Below are positions 25,134 to 35,522 of a stretch of 64,000 nucleotides of DNA, piece by piece. Source of the DNA: Nitrospirota bacterium (lineage in GTDB: Bacteria > Nitrospirota > Nitrospiria > 2-01-FULL-66-17); contig JBFLXB010000008.1 of assembly GCA_040757335.1 (NCBI GenBank), positions 1 to 64,000 of the forward strand, read 5' to 3'. Position 1 is the stretch's first letter. Each line of letters starts with the position of its first letter. The notes under the pieces are model-generated. The model had not been told where the DNA came from and did not search any database. It saw nothing but the letters and a program-made list of their open reading frames with translations. Position numbers and translations under genes: made by a program.

Positions 25134-25910
25134 ATGTACGGCTGTCCGGACGTGATGAAATTGATGCACGCTTTCCTTGACGGCGAACTCGACGCCACGG
25201 AAACAGGCCGGGTCCAGGCTCATTTGCAGGAGTGCATGTATTGTCGCGACGCGTTCGCCTCAGAGCGCTCGTTTCTCAAACTGCTCAAGTCCCACACGCC
25301 TGAGATTTCCGCGCCGACTCGGCCCCAAACAGACTCGAGGCTCGCCGCTCTTTCGCGGCGGTCCAAGGTGCGGTCGCTCCAGATCCGGACGTTCGGATGC
25401 TGTGCGTTCACCCTTGACGGCCGCCCGATTCCCGACGATGCGTGGCATGGGCCACACACCAAACGCCTGCTGTTGATCCTGGTTTCGTTTGGGCGAGGCA
25501 GTCTGGTGCCGCGTGACGAGCTGATTGACTTGTTGCGTGCCTCGGGAGAACCGGATCCGGAGCCGGTGGATTTCTATCGCGTCCTCCACCAGCTCCAAGC
25601 CGTGCTCGGTCGCCCCTGCGACAGTGGATCCGTCTTCATCCGTCTCCAGCGCGGCAGGTTCCTCTTGGACCCGGAGTACTGTGCCGTGGACTGCTGGCGG
25701 TTCGAAGAGACGGTCTCTTCCGCGAAACGGTACGCCGCTTACGGACAGGGAGAGGAAACTCGCCGCTTTCTGACTGAAGCGCGGGCGCTGTACCGGGGGC
25801 CCTTTTTACCGGCGATACGCGAACGATGGGCGGAGCTCAAGCGGTATGGATTGGAACGCCAAATCGTGTGGATCGAATCCCGAGCAGACCGGGCACCTGA
25901 CCGAGAGTGA
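25134..25910 (+). CDS. Zinc-finger anti-sigma-type domain fused to a SARP-like (BTAD) regulator
   Basis: A 258-residue protein from ATG 25134. Residues 1-45 look like the zf-HC2 domain of anti-sigma factors (Cys4, then HLQECMYC giving His30, Cys34, Cys37). Residues about 80-165 resemble an OmpR-like winged helix (SLQIRTFGCCAFTLDGRPI, KRLLLILVSFG, VPRDELIDLL) and about 175-258 a bacterial transcriptional activator domain (YCAVDCWRFEETV, RALYRGPFLPA). This combination is unusual: a zinc switch joined to a DNA-binding module. It has its own sigma-54 promoter and enhancer site C. The last few codons overlap, in another frame, a relic of the tolC 3' end, so the natural C terminus may have been replaced. 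Confidence 0.72.
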   Translation: MYGCPDVMKLMHAFLDGELDATETGRVQAHLQECMYCRDAFASERSFLKLLKSHTPEISAPTRPQTDSRLAALSRRSKVRSLQIRTFGCCAFTLDGRPIPDDAWHGPHTKRLLLILVSFGRGSLVPRDELIDLLRASGEPDPEPVDFYRVLHQLQAVLGRPCDSGSVFIRLQRGRFLLDPEYCAVDCWRFEETVSSAKRYAAYGQGEETRRFLTEARALYRGPFLPAIRERWAELKRYGLERQIVWIESRADRAPDRE

Positions 25911-26015
25911 CATCATGGCTGTGAATTCGGATCTGTCGAATCAGCCTGCGGGCTAGGGCTCAGACTGCACTGGTTCCGAAAGCAGGTCGCCATGAGCGAA
26001 CAAGCCACCGCGATG
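25891..26015 (+). repeat. Partial duplicate of the tolC 3' end and its downstream leader
   Basis: In the tolC frame 25891-25956 reads GHLTESDIMAVNSDLSNQPAG-stop, clearly related to the real tolC tail GQLTENEVMAVNAYLLDEPVD. The following 59 bases match the sequence after tolC (11025-11085), including the ribosome site and MSEQAT start. This marks a second, decayed efflux-operon end. Confidence 0.75.
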
Positions 26016-26249
26016 TCGATCTCCGTGGCGTTTCGTGGAATCGGCAGGGGCACTTTCTCGCTCGGCGTCCTGATGCACGGAGGGCGGCTCGTCGTAGGCC
26101 GGGAGCCGTTCGTGCGCAAGGTCATACCACTCGACGTGGCGGTCGGCCTGGGGTACGCGATGGGCCGACTGTGGTTCGACGGCGCTAGCGCGATTCATCC
26201 CTTGGGCCCGAGACGTCAAGGTAGTGCTGCTTGCCCTGCCGCGCCGTAA
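25992..26249 (+). pseudogene. Shortened paralogue of the 4-TM protein at 4758
   Basis: The first about 45 codons (FSLGVLMHGGRLVVGREPF) correspond to FSLGVFMHAGSLVVGREPF of the 140-residue protein at 4758-5180, then the frame jumps to GLGYAMGRLWFDG, matching its end GLVYAMGRLQFDH. About 75 codons containing two or three membrane helices are missing. The remaining frame runs into unrelated sequence. It sits behind the tolC relic, implying an ancestral order tolC then 4-TM gene. Confidence 0.75.
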
Positions 26250-26634
26250 TAATGAACCGCTGGCCGTGTCCGCCCACCCCCACGGTCCAGCAGCGGGTCG
26301 CGCCACCCATGGGGGAGTGGCGCGACCCGTATCTCCCTCGGGGACTACTTCTTTCGCTGGGAGGAGAAACCCGCAGCGTACTGCGGTCGTACGTGAGGAT
26401 TTCCAACGACGGAGAACGCAGCAGACGGCCTTTCTCGGCAGCCGGCTGGGCTTTGAGCACATCCTCGACCGTGCAGACGTGATCCTTAGAGAAAGTGAAG
26501 GCGACGGTGCCCTCTGAGGGGCCCTGCTGGTAATTAACAAGTATCTTTCGAACGTCACAGTGAATGAGTTTTTTTTGCGCCTTTGCCTCTCTCGCGGTAC
26601 GGGAAAATGACCATGAGCCGTGACCTGCTGACAA
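26185..26634 (-). CDS. Hypothetical protein, uncertain
   Basis: A 149-codon minus-strand frame. Its middle (VRKILVNYQQG, VAFTFSKDHVCTVEDVLKAQP, SLEILTYDRSTLRVSP) has protein-like composition and spacing, but I recognise no domain and its 3' part overlaps the 4-TM relic. It may be a decayed gene. No other gene is visible in 26250-26670 apart from an imperfect hairpin related to 2052-2080 near 26621-26647. Confidence 0.3.
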   Translation of the reverse strand: MSAGHGSWSFSRTAREAKAQKKLIHCDVRKILVNYQQGPSEGTVAFTFSKDHVCTVEDVLKAQPAAEKGRLLRSPSLEILTYDRSTLRVSPPSERSSPRGRYGSRHSPMGGATRCWTVGVGGHGQRFIITARQGKQHYLDVSGPRDESR

Positions 26635-26670
26635 TACTCAGCAAGTCATCAGGCTTCTAAGTCTTTGAAA

Positions 26671-26715
26671 TGGTGGAGGGTACCGGGATCGAACCGGTGA
26701 CCTGCTGATTGCGAA
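26671..26715 (-). repeat. tRNA 3'-end copy 2 (left boundary of the nif region)
   Basis: Identical over 45 bp to copy 1. The left flank (about 50 bp, GGCTTCTAAGT and a hairpin) matches copy 1, while the right flank (26716-26845) matches copy 3 (47512-47640) over about 130 bp with scattered differences, ending in a double GGTAGCA motif (26825-26843). This is what an attL-like junction would show: chromosomal side on the left, element side on the right. No integrase gene lies next to it. Confidence 0.75.
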
Positions 26716-26948
26716 GAATGTTGAGAGGCAACCTGAGCCGAACGATGACGAAGTAACCCACAGTAAACTCGATGAAAATGAGTAATGCCATGTTCGGCTG
26801 ATAGGGCCTGATGTTGGATGGTTTGGTAGCAAGGCGGTAGCAATCTATCCCGGAAAGATTGTCCGGCCTCCGCATGATCGCTTACGAATTTCCTATTGGT
26901 CTTCCTGAGCTCGTCGGCTCACGCGCACGAAATAAAAATCTCCTCCAA

Positions 26949-26973
26949 GGAGGCGGACGAATCGGCCGCCTCC
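26949..26973 (-). terminator. Strong hairpin, possible minus-strand terminator
   Basis: GGAGGCGG (26949-26956) and CCGCCTCC (26966-26973) form a perfect 8-bp stem with a 9-nt loop. On the minus strand a T-rich tract (ATTTTTATTT) follows about 14 nt later. It could end transcription entering the nif region from either side. The rest of 26846-27065 has no supported gene. Confidence 0.35.
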
Positions 26974-27065
26974 TACTCCTATAATGAGGCGTTGGCTGCC
27001 CCAAACACTGGAAGAATCCACTGAGGCACAGCACAGAGGTGCCTCAATTTTCTCCTCCACCTTTT

Positions 27066-27081
27066 TGTTGGCTGTCGCACA
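27066..27081 (+). promoter_or_regulatory. NifA upstream activator sequence
   Basis: TGT TGGCTGTCGC ACA is an exact TGT-N10-ACA NifA-binding motif, located 61 bp upstream of the sigma-54 promoter. No nifA gene is in the window; the activator must be encoded elsewhere. Confidence 0.7.
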
Positions 27082-27142
27082 CTTGTGTTCGACAATTCCT
27101 TCCGGTGATGGCTTGGGAGGCGGTTTCCAAGCTGCTTTCATT

Positions 27143-27158
27143 CGGCACGCTGTTTGCT
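27143..27158 (+). promoter_or_regulatory. Sigma-54 promoter of the nif cluster
   Basis: CGGCACGCTGTTTGCT matches GGCACG-N4-TTGCT perfectly apart from the first base. It lies 28 bp before the DUF2292 gene and downstream of a NifA site, so it is the likely nitrogen- and oxygen-regulated start of nif transcription. Confidence 0.85.
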
Positions 27159-27186
27159 TCGGTTGGTGATCAGACAAGGAGTTGCG

Positions 27187-27396
27187 ATGTGTGTCGGGAG
27201 GGATTGCGGAGAATGCCAGGTCAAGAAGCAGTTGGATCGGGATGGGTTTGTCGGGACCTGTAGCGTCATTGTGGTCTGCCGGATCATGGAGAGTATCGGG
27301 GAAGTCAAATACGGTTCGGTGGAGATCAAGATACAGGATTCAAAAGTCGTTCAAATCGATGTCTTGGAGAAGAGGCGCCTAACGGAAAACGGGTAG
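27187..27396 (+). CDS. DUF2292 (YezD-like) small protein with Cys-rich N terminus
   Basis: A 69-residue protein. The C-terminal half (IGEVKYGSVEIKIQDSKVVQIDVLEKRRL) has the DUF2292/YezD pattern: GSV-x-I, then KVVQI and a basic end. The N terminus adds MCVGRDCGEC with three cysteines. ATG 27187 is chosen because AAGGA lies 6 nt before it. It is the first gene after the nif sigma-54 promoter but is separated from nifH by a strong terminator. Its role in nitrogen fixation is unknown. Confidence 0.7.
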   Translation: MCVGRDCGECQVKKQLDRDGFVGTCSVIVVCRIMESIGEVKYGSVEIKIQDSKVVQIDVLEKRRLTENG

Positions 27397-27416
27397 AGCG
27401 GTTGTCGTAACCATAG

Positions 27417-28403
<987 letters not shown>

Positions 28404-28460
28404 GGCACGCGTTCCGCCGTCAGACGCGGCGATCGGAAGTTCAAAAGGAGAGGTTCGCCC

Positions 28461-29930
28461 ATGAGTATGTCCATCGAAGAAGGCAAGCAACTGATCAAGG
28501 ATGTTCTGGAGGTCTATCCCGAGAAGACCCGAAAGAAGCGGGAGAAGCATCTCGGAGTCTTCGACGAGAGCCAGGCCCAGAAGGGCGAGTGCAGCGTCAA
28601 GTCGAACGTCAAATCCCTCCCCGGGGTCATGACCATCCGCGGCTGCGCCTACGCCGGCTCGAAAGGGGTGGTGTGGGGGCCGATCAAAGACATGATCCAC
28701 ATCAGCCACGGCCCGGTGGGGTGCGGCCAGTACTCGTGGGCCTCACGGCGCAACTACTACATCGGGACCACCGGCGTGGATACCTTTGTGACGATGCAAT
28801 TCACCTCCGATTTTCAGGAGCGCGACATTGTGTTCGGCGGGGACAAGAAGCTGGAGAAGATCATCGACGAGATCGAGCAGCTCTTCCCGCTGAATAAGGG
28901 GATCACCATCCAGTCGGAGTGCCCCATCGGCCTGATCGGCGACGACATCGAAGCCGTGTCCAAGAAGAAGTCCAAGGAGCACGACGGCAAGACGATCGTC
29001 CCGGTCCGGTGCGAAGGGTTCCGTGGGGTGAGCCAGTCGCTGGGGCACCACATCGCCAACGACTCGATCCGGGACTGGGTCTTCCCCCAGGCCGACAAGA
29101 AGGCGTTCGAGGGCACGCCGTACGACGTCGCCATCATCGGCGACTACAACATCGGCGGCGACGCCTGGTCTTCCCGGATCCTCCTGGAGGAGATGGGGCT
29201 CCGCGTGGTCGCCCAGTGGTCCGGGGACGGCACCATCAACGAGCTGATGAACACCACGAAAGTGAAGCTCAACATCCTCCACTGCTACCGGTCGATGAAT
29301 TACATCTCGCGCCACATGGAGGAGAAGTACGGCATCCCCTGGGTGGAGTACAACTTCTTCGGTCCCACCAAGATCGAAGAGTCGCTCCGGAAGATCGCCG
29401 CCCACTTCGATGACAAGATCAAAGAGGGGGCGGAGAAGGTGATCGCCAAGTACCGCCGCCTGGTCGACGGGGTGATCGAGAAGTACCGGCCGCGCCTTGA
29501 AGGGAAGACGGTGATGCTCTTTGTCGGCGGGCTTCGGCCGCGCCACGTGATCGGGGCGTATGAGGACCTGGGGATGAACGTGGTCGGGACCGGGTACGAG
29601 TTCGGCCACAACGACGATTACCAGCGGACCTCCCATTACGTGAAGGAAGGCACCGTGATCTACGACGACGTGACCGGCTACGAGTTCGAAAAGTTCGTGG
29701 AGAAGATCCAGCCCGATCTGGTCGGTTCCGGCATCAAAGAAAAATACGTCTTCCAGAAAATGGGGGTCCCCTTCCGGCAGATGCACTCCTGGGATTATTC
29801 GGGGCCCTACCACGGCTACGACGGGTTCGGCATCTTTGCCCGGGACATGGATATGGCGATCAACAACCCGGTCTGGAAGCTGACCAAGGCGCCGTGGACG
29901 GACGCTCAGCGGGAAGGAGTTCGCGCATGA
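28461..29930 (+). CDS. nifD: Nitrogenase Mo-Fe protein alpha subunit
   Basis: A 489-residue catalytic subunit. P-cluster ligands Cys62 (IRGCAYAG), Cys88 ([10 protein letters not shown]) and Cys154 ([11 protein letters not shown]), FeMo-cofactor ligands Cys275 (LHCYRSMNY) and His442 ([14 protein letters not shown]). All five positions are numerically those of the Azotobacter vinelandii protein, and the length is typical, so this is a Mo-type, not V- or Fe-only, nitrogenase. It overlaps nifK by 4 nt. Confidence 0.98.
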   Translation: MSMSIEEGKQLIKDVLEVYPEKTRKKREKHLGVFDESQAQKGECSVKSNVKSLPGVMTIRGCAYAGSKGVVWGPIKDMIHISHGPVGCGQYSWASRRNYYIGTTGVDTFVTMQFTSDFQERDIVFGGDKKLEKIIDEIEQLFPLNKGITIQSECPIGLIGDDIEAVSKKKSKEHDGKTIVPVRCEGFRGVSQSLGHHIANDSIRDWVFPQADKKAFEGTPYDVAIIGDYNIGGDAWSSRILLEEMGLRVVAQWSGDGTINELMNTTKVKLNILHCYRSMNYISRHMEEKYGIPWVEYNFFGPTKIEESLRKIAAHFDDKIKEGAEKVIAKYRRLVDGVIEKYRPRLEGKTVMLFVGGLRPRHVIGAYEDLGMNVVGTGYEFGHNDDYQRTSHYVKEGTVIYDDVTGYEFEKFVEKIQPDLVGSGIKEKYVFQKMGVPFRQMHSWDYSGPYHGYDGFGIFARDMDMAINNPVWKLTKAPWTDAQREGVRA

Positions 29931-31465
29931 GCCAAAATGCCGACAACATCCTCGACCATGCGAACCTGTTCCGGGAACCGGAATATCTCCAAATGTTCGA
30001 GAACAAGAAGCAGCAATTCGAGGACCCCTGCGGCTCGGACGAGCTTGAAAAAATCCGGGAATGGACCAAGACCCCGGAGTACCGGGAGTTGAACTTCAAA
30101 CGGGAGTCCCTCACGGTCAATCCAGCCAAGGCTTGCCAGCCGTTGGGGGCGGTCTTCTGCACCGTGGGATTTGAGGGGACGCTCCCCTTCGTTCATGGCT
30201 CCCAAGGGTGCGTGGCCTATTACCGGAGCCACTTCAGCCGCCACTTCAAGGAGCCCAGCTCGTGCGTCTCCTCCTCCATGACGGAGGACGCGGCGGTCTT
30301 CGGCGGGTTGAACAACATGATCGACGGCCTGGCCAACGCCTACGCCATGTATAAACCCAAGATGATCCACGTCTCCACCACCTGCATGGCCGAGGTAATC
30401 GGAGACGACCTGAGTTCCTTCATCAAGAGCGCCAAGGCCAAGGGGTCGGTGCCGGAGGAATACGATGTCCCGTTCGCCCACACCCCCGCGTTCGTGGGTT
30501 CTCACATCACGGGATACGACAACACGCTCAAGAGCATCCTCCAGCATTTCTGGGAGGGGAAGGAGCGGACTCCTGGCGAAGCGATCAACCTGGTCATGGG
30601 CTTCGACGGCTACACCGTGGGGAACATCCGGGAGCTGAAGCGACTGCTGAACCTGATGGGGGTGAAGCACACGATCCTGGCCGACAACAGCGACGTGTGG
30701 GACACGCCGGCGGATGGAACGTTCCGGATGTACGACGGGGGCACCACCCTCGAGGAAACGAAGCAGGCCTTGCACGCGAAGGCCACGCTGTCGATGCAGG
30801 AGTTCTGCACGGAGAAGGCCATGGAGTACGCGGCCTCCGTGGGTCAGGAAGCCGTGGCACTCAACCTTCCAATGGGCCTCCAGGGGACGGATCGGTTGTT
30901 GATGGAGATCGCCCGGATCACGGGTAACCCGGTTCCCTTGGAACTGGAGAAGGAGCGGGGCCGCCTGACGGATGCCATCGCCGACTCGTCGGCCCATATC
31001 CATGGCAAGAAGTTTGCGCTCTACGGCGACCCGGATCTCTGTTTGGGGCTCACCGCGTTCCTGTTGGAATTAGGAGCTGAGCCGGTCCACGTCCTGTCCA
31101 CCAACGGGGGGAAGGCGTGGGAGGAGAAGGTTCAGTCGTTGTTCGACGCGTCGCCTTTCGGCAAGGGGTGTCATGTCTACGCCGGAAAGGACCTCTGGCA
31201 CATGCGGAGCCTGCTCTTCACCGAGCCGGTCGACTTTCTCATCGGAAACACCTACGGCAAATATTTGGAGCGGGACACCGGGACGCCGCTGATCCGGATC
31301 GGGTTCCCGGTCTTCGATCGGCATCACCACCACCGGTACCCGGTCATCGGCTATCAGGGGGCGTTGAACGTCCTGGTCTGGATCCTGGACAAGATCTTCG
31401 ATGAGTTGGACCGCAATACCAACGTCCCGGCGAAGAGCGACTACAGCTTCGACATCATTCGGTAA
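29927..31465 (+). CDS. nifK: Nitrogenase Mo-Fe protein beta subunit
   Basis: A 512-residue partner of NifD. P-cluster ligands Cys70 (AKACQPLGA), Cys95 (GSQGCVAYY) and Cys153 ([12 protein letters not shown]) are all present. The N-terminal extension of about 50 residues is the longer Mo-nitrogenase type. ATG 29927 overlaps the nifD stop (ATGA). A GC-rich 65-bp gap with a small C5/G5 hairpin (CCCCCTCAAGGGGGG) separates it from nifE and may be an mRNA-stability element. Confidence 0.97.
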   Translation: MSQNADNILDHANLFREPEYLQMFENKKQQFEDPCGSDELEKIREWTKTPEYRELNFKRESLTVNPAKACQPLGAVFCTVGFEGTLPFVHGSQGCVAYYRSHFSRHFKEPSSCVSSSMTEDAAVFGGLNNMIDGLANAYAMYKPKMIHVSTTCMAEVIGDDLSSFIKSAKAKGSVPEEYDVPFAHTPAFVGSHITGYDNTLKSILQHFWEGKERTPGEAINLVMGFDGYTVGNIRELKRLLNLMGVKHTILADNSDVWDTPADGTFRMYDGGTTLEETKQALHAKATLSMQEFCTEKAMEYAASVGQEAVALNLPMGLQGTDRLLMEIARITGNPVPLELEKERGRLTDAIADSSAHIHGKKFALYGDPDLCLGLTAFLLELGAEPVHVLSTNGGKAWEEKVQSLFDASPFGKGCHVYAGKDLWHMRSLLFTEPVDFLIGNTYGKYLERDTGTPLIRIGFPVFDRHHHHRYPVIGYQGALNVLVWILDKIFDELDRNTNVPAKSDYSFDIIR

Positions 31466-31530
31466 CCCCCCTCCACTCCCTCCCCCTCAAGGGGGGTAAG
31501 GGTGGTGGTGATGAGTATCAAGGAGAGGCC

Positions 31531-32919
31531 ATGCTGGCCCCAAAAGTCGCCGAGGTGTTCAACGAGCCCGGCTGCGAGAAGAACAAGACCAAGTCCGAGA
31601 AGGACCGCAAGAAAGGCTGCACCAAGCTGGCGCAGCCCGGCGCCGCGGCAGGCGGCTGCGCCTTTGACGGGGCCAAGATCGCGCTGCAGCCGATCACGGA
31701 CGCGGCCCACCTGGTCCACGGTCCCATCGCGTGCGAGGGGAATTCCTGGGACAACCGGAGCGCCAAGTCCTCCGGCCCGCTCCTCTACCGCACCGGCTTC
31801 ACCACCGACATCAATGAGAACGACGTGGTCATGGGCGGCGAGAAGCGGGTTTTCCGGGCGATCAAGGAGATCCTCGAGAAGTACGATCCGCCCGCGGTGT
31901 TCGTCTATCAGACCTGTGTCCCGGCCCTGATCGGGGACGACATCGAGGCGGTCTGCAAGGCGGCGAGTCAGAAGTTCGGCCGGCCGATCATCCCGGTGAA
32001 CTCCCCCGGTTTTGTGGGGGGCAAGAATCTGGGAAACAAGCTGGCGTCGGAAGCGCTGCTCGATCACGTCATCGGAACCATTGAGCCCGACGTGACCACT
32101 CCGTACGACATCAACATCATCGGCGAGTACAACCTCTCGGGCGAGCTCTGGCAGGTCAAGCCGCTGCTGGACCGGCTCGGGATTCGGATCCTCTCCTGCA
32201 TCTCGGGTGATGCCCGTTATCGGGAGATCGCCTGGTCCCACCGCGCCAAGGCCGCGATGATGGTCTGCAGCAAGGCCATGATCAACATTGCCAGGAAGAT
32301 GGAGGAGCGGTACGGCATCCCTTTCTTCGAGGGATCGTTCTACGGGATCTCGGACATGAGCGATTCGCTGCGGAACATCGCCAGGCTTCTGGTGGAGCGG
32401 GGGGCGCCGGCGGACCTCCTGGACCGGACCGAAGAGTTGATCCTGGAGCAGGAAGCCCTTGCGTGGGCCAGGCTGGCGCCCTACAAAGAGCGGCTGAAGG
32501 ACAAACGGGTTCTGCTTATCACCGGCGGGGTGAAGTCGTGGTCCGTGGTGGCGGCGCTTCAGGAGATCGGGATGGAAGTGGTGGGCACCAGCGTGAAGAA
32601 GAGCACGAAAGAAGACAAGGAGCGGATCAAGGAGCTCATGGGCCAGGATGCCCACATGATCGAGAATATGGCCCCCCGGGAGATGTACGCCATGCTGAAA
32701 GAATCCCGAGCCGATATCTTGATGGCCGGCGGCCGCTCCCAGTTCGTCGCTCTGAAGGCCAAGGTCCCATTCCTCGATATCAACCAGGAGCGTCATCACG
32801 CCTACGCGGGCTACGAGGGCATGGTTGAGCTCGTCGAGGAAATCGATAAGGCCATTCACAGCCCGATCTGGGAGCAGGTGCGAAGACCCGCGCCGTGGGA
32901 GTCTCGATGTCCGTCGTAA
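31531..32919 (+). CDS. nifE: FeMo-cofactor scaffold subunit NifE
   Basis: A 462-residue NifD paralogue that, with NifN, receives the NifB cofactor core and completes FeMo-co. Cluster-binding cysteines Cys43 (GGCAFDGAK), Cys68 ([11 protein letters not shown]) and Cys129 ([13 protein letters not shown]) correspond to the P-cluster positions of NifD; the NifE hallmark NSWDNR is present. AAGGAGAGG precedes ATG 31531. It overlaps nifN by 13 nt. Confidence 0.96.
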   Translation: MLAPKVAEVFNEPGCEKNKTKSEKDRKKGCTKLAQPGAAAGGCAFDGAKIALQPITDAAHLVHGPIACEGNSWDNRSAKSSGPLLYRTGFTTDINENDVVMGGEKRVFRAIKEILEKYDPPAVFVYQTCVPALIGDDIEAVCKAASQKFGRPIIPVNSPGFVGGKNLGNKLASEALLDHVIGTIEPDVTTPYDINIIGEYNLSGELWQVKPLLDRLGIRILSCISGDARYREIAWSHRAKAAMMVCSKAMINIARKMEERYGIPFFEGSFYGISDMSDSLRNIARLLVERGAPADLLDRTEELILEQEALAWARLAPYKERLKDKRVLLITGGVKSWSVVAALQEIGMEVVGTSVKKSTKEDKERIKELMGQDAHMIENMAPREMYAMLKESRADILMAGGRSQFVALKAKVPFLDINQERHHAYAGYEGMVELVEEIDKAIHSPIWEQVRRPAPWESRCPS

Positions 32920-34286
32920 CGAAGTCCCATAAATCCTGCTCGGTCAATCCGCTGAAGATGAGCCAGCCGATCGGCGCGGCATTGGCCTTCCTGGGCCTGG
33001 ATCGTTGCCTGCCGATCCTCCACGGGTCTCAGGGGTGCACCTCCTTCGGCCTCGTGCTCTTTGTTCGCCACTTCCGTGAATCGATCCCCATGCAGACCAC
33101 GGCCATGAACGAGGTGACCACCATCCTCGGCGGCGCCGAAAACATCGAGGAAGCCCTGCTGACGCTGTACAAGAAGGCCGATCCGGCCGTTGTCGGTCTC
33201 TGCACCACCGGCCTCACCGAGACCAAGGGAGAAGACATCGTAGGGGCGGTGAAGGCATTCCAGAGCAAACACCCCGAGCTGGCCGATCGGACCATCGTGC
33301 CGGTCTCGACCCCCGACTTCGTGGGCGCGTTCCAGGACGGATGGGCGAAGGCCGTGACCCGGATCGTGGAGGAGCTGGTTGAGGGAGAGTCCGAGGAGCT
33401 GTCGGGACGGGTGAACGTTTTGGCCGGGCCGTACCTCACGCCTGCGGATATCGACGAAATCCGCGAACTCATCAAAGCCTTTGATCTCGCGCCGACCATC
33501 TTGCCGGATCTTTCGGGATCGCTGGACGGGTATGTCCCGGATGATTTCAGCCCGACGACCATGGGCGGAACCGGCCTGAACGAGATTCGCGCGATGGGGA
33601 ATGCCGAGATCACACTGGCCTTGGGGGAGAGCCTGCGTCCGGCCGCGGAGGCGTTGCAGAACAAGTGCGGCGTGCCCTTTGTGGTGTTCGACCGCGTGAC
33701 CGGACTGGAGGCGACCGACCGGTTGATCGATCTGCTCCATCGCCTGAGCGGCGAGGAGGTCCCGGCCAAATATCGACGTCAGCGGAGCCGGCTGGTGGAT
33801 GCCATGCTGGACGGGCATTTCTCGTTCGGGAGGAAGAAGATTGCCATCGGGGCGGAGCCGGATCTGCTCTATGCTCTCTCCTCATTGTTTGCCGACATGG
33901 GCGCCGAGATTGGCGCGGCCGTGACCACCACGGAGTCGCCGATTCTGGAGAAGATCCCGGCCAGCGAAGTCCTCATCGGAGACCTGGAGGACCTGGAAGA
34001 GCGGGCAAAAGGATGTGATTTGTTGGTGACGCATTCCCACGGCCGCCAGGCCGCGGAGCGATTGAAGATCCCTCTGCTTCGCGTTGGGATTCCGATCTTC
34101 GATCGCCTGGGCGCCGCCCATCGGCTGAGCGCGGGGTATCAGGGGACGATGAGACTGATCTTCGAGGTGGGGAATATGTGGTTGGCCGATCTCAACGAAA
34201 ACCATCCCGATACCTGGGCACTCCCACGGCGACCCGAACTACTGGACGTCGCGGCGCCTGCCCTGATCGGTGGAGGAGGGCGCTGA
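32907..34286 (+). CDS. nifN: FeMo-cofactor scaffold subunit NifN
   Basis: A 459-residue NifK paralogue, partner of NifE. The N-terminal [14 protein letters not shown] and [10 protein letters not shown] segments match the NifK P-cluster regions, and [15 protein letters not shown] the third. ATG 32907 inside the end of nifE is taken; a GTG at 32895 is in frame. Tight overlap with nifE fits equimolar synthesis. Confidence 0.95.
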   Translation: MSVVTKSHKSCSVNPLKMSQPIGAALAFLGLDRCLPILHGSQGCTSFGLVLFVRHFRESIPMQTTAMNEVTTILGGAENIEEALLTLYKKADPAVVGLCTTGLTETKGEDIVGAVKAFQSKHPELADRTIVPVSTPDFVGAFQDGWAKAVTRIVEELVEGESEELSGRVNVLAGPYLTPADIDEIRELIKAFDLAPTILPDLSGSLDGYVPDDFSPTTMGGTGLNEIRAMGNAEITLALGESLRPAAEALQNKCGVPFVVFDRVTGLEATDRLIDLLHRLSGEEVPAKYRRQRSRLVDAMLDGHFSFGRKKIAIGAEPDLLYALSSLFADMGAEIGAAVTTTESPILEKIPASEVLIGDLEDLEERAKGCDLLVTHSHGRQAAERLKIPLLRVGIPIFDRLGAAHRLSAGYQGTMRLIFEVGNMWLADLNENHPDTWALPRRPELLDVAAPALIGGGGR

Positions 34287-34287
34287 C

Positions 34288-34686
34288 ATGAAGGTGGCGT
34301 TCGCCACGCAGGATCTGGCCACGGTCAACGCGCACTTCGGCTGGGCTAAGCACATCATGGTCTACGACGTCTCGCCGGACGGGTATCGCCACGTGGAAAC
34401 CCACAACTTTACCGGCGACCTTCAGGAAGACGGCAACGAAGACAAGCTGGCCCCCAAGATCGCGGCCATCAAAGACTGCGCCATTCTCTATGTGGCCGCG
34501 ATCGGCGGATCGGGCGCAGCCCGGGTCGTGGCCCAGAAGATTCATCCGGTGAAGGTCAACGAACCTGAGCCGATCACCGAGATCCTGCAGAAGCTCCAAG
34601 CGGTCTTGGGTGGGACGCCGCCGCCCTGGCTTCGCAAAGCCATGCAGAAGGGACAGGAACGAGTGTTGGATTTCGAGGAGGCGTGA
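34288..34686 (+). CDS. nifX: Nitrogenase cofactor carrier NifX
   Basis: A 132-residue protein of the dinitrogenase iron-molybdenum cofactor-binding family ([27 protein letters not shown] at the start, [13 protein letters not shown] in the middle). NifX binds NifB-co and a FeMo-co precursor on their way to NifEN. The same fold forms the C-terminal part of the NifB protein at 35523. Start ATG 34288, 1 nt after nifN. Confidence 0.92.
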   Translation: MKVAFATQDLATVNAHFGWAKHIMVYDVSPDGYRHVETHNFTGDLQEDGNEDKLAPKIAAIKDCAILYVAAIGGSGAARVVAQKIHPVKVNEPEPITEILQKLQAVLGGTPPPWLRKAMQKGQERVLDFEEA

Positions 34687-34687
34687 G

Positions 34688-35158
34688 ATGAGCCAGGAGC
34701 AGACGGCTGTTGCCGATCCGATGACGTCGCTGTTCGTGAAGGAACTGGTCAAGCAGTTTCGCGCCCAGGACACCCACGGCGCCTGGGACGGCAAGTCCGA
34801 CCGGGAACTGCTGGCGCCGTTGATCGTCGACAAGGAAAAGCGAAAGACCCTGCCGATCATCGGCGATCCGGACCCCGAGGTCCTCTGGCGGGTGGAGCTG
34901 TTCTACAACGCCGTCGGTCTGGCGATCGAGCGCCGCACCGGGATCATGGTCTCCCCCATCATGAAGATGCACCACGAGGGATTCGGACGGATGGCGCTGA
35001 CGGCAGGCCGGCTCATCGTGGTGAACAAGCAACTGCGCGACGTGCACCGCTTCGGGTTCGCCAGCCTGGAGAAACTGGCCGAGGAAGGGGGAAAGGCGGT
35101 GGCTGCAGGCGCGGAGATGATCGAGAAGTTTCCCGATGTGGCGCGGTACGGATCGTAG
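34688..35158 (+). CDS. NifX-associated protein (DUF269)
   Basis: A 156-residue protein of the DUF269 family regularly found directly after nifX ([20 protein letters not shown] near the start, [25 protein letters not shown] towards the end). Its biochemical role is not established; location links it to cofactor assembly. It starts 1 nt after nifX. Confidence 0.85.
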   Translation: MSQEQTAVADPMTSLFVKELVKQFRAQDTHGAWDGKSDRELLAPLIVDKEKRKTLPIIGDPDPEVLWRVELFYNAVGLAIERRTGIMVSPIMKMHHEGFGRMALTAGRLIVVNKQLRDVHRFGFASLEKLAEEGGKAVAAGAEMIEKFPDVARYGS

Positions 35159-35169
35159 GAGAATCCGAG

Positions 35170-35514
35170 ATGGAATACGACCTGACCAAGGAGTTCAACA
35201 AGCTCGTGGATGCCGAGGACTATTTGAGATTTTTTGCCATCACCTACGATCCCCGAGTCGTTCACGTGAATCGGCTGCACATTTTGAAGAAATTTGCGCT
35301 CTTCAAAAACGAGATCGATCGGGCCAACGAGAATCAGCTCCTTGAAGAGCGTCTCTTTTCCTATCGAGAAGCCATGCGCAAGGCCTATGAGACGTTCCTG
35401 ACCTCCACGGCCCCCGCGGAGCGGCTCTTCAAGGTCTTTCAACAACCCCCGCCTGGGTTGGTGCAAATCACGATGTCACCGGCGCTTGAGCCGTCGGCCG
35501 TCAACGAACCGTGA
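35170..35514 (+). CDS. nifW: Nitrogenase-stabilising protein NifW
   Basis: A 114-residue protein matching NifW: LVDAEDYLRFFAITYDPRVV, VNRLHILKKF, YREAMRKAYETFL and FKVF in order. NifW associates with the Mo-Fe protein and protects it from oxygen damage. Its presence suggests fixation under at least some oxygen exposure. The last 15 residues are Pro/Ser-rich and unconserved. Confidence 0.85.
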   Translation: MEYDLTKEFNKLVDAEDYLRFFAITYDPRVVHVNRLHILKKFALFKNEIDRANENQLLEERLFSYREAMRKAYETFLTSTAPAERLFKVFQQPPPGLVQITMSPALEPSAVNEP

Positions 35515-35522
35515 GGTGAGCT

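Noticed and set aside
31466-31530. Separate sigma-54 promoter for nifE
   Set aside because: The 65-bp gap has no GG-N10-GC arrangement matching the consensus, only a C5/G5 hairpin.
34288-34686. nifY instead of nifX
   Set aside because: The two are related, but the position directly after nifN and the short single-domain length fit nifX better.
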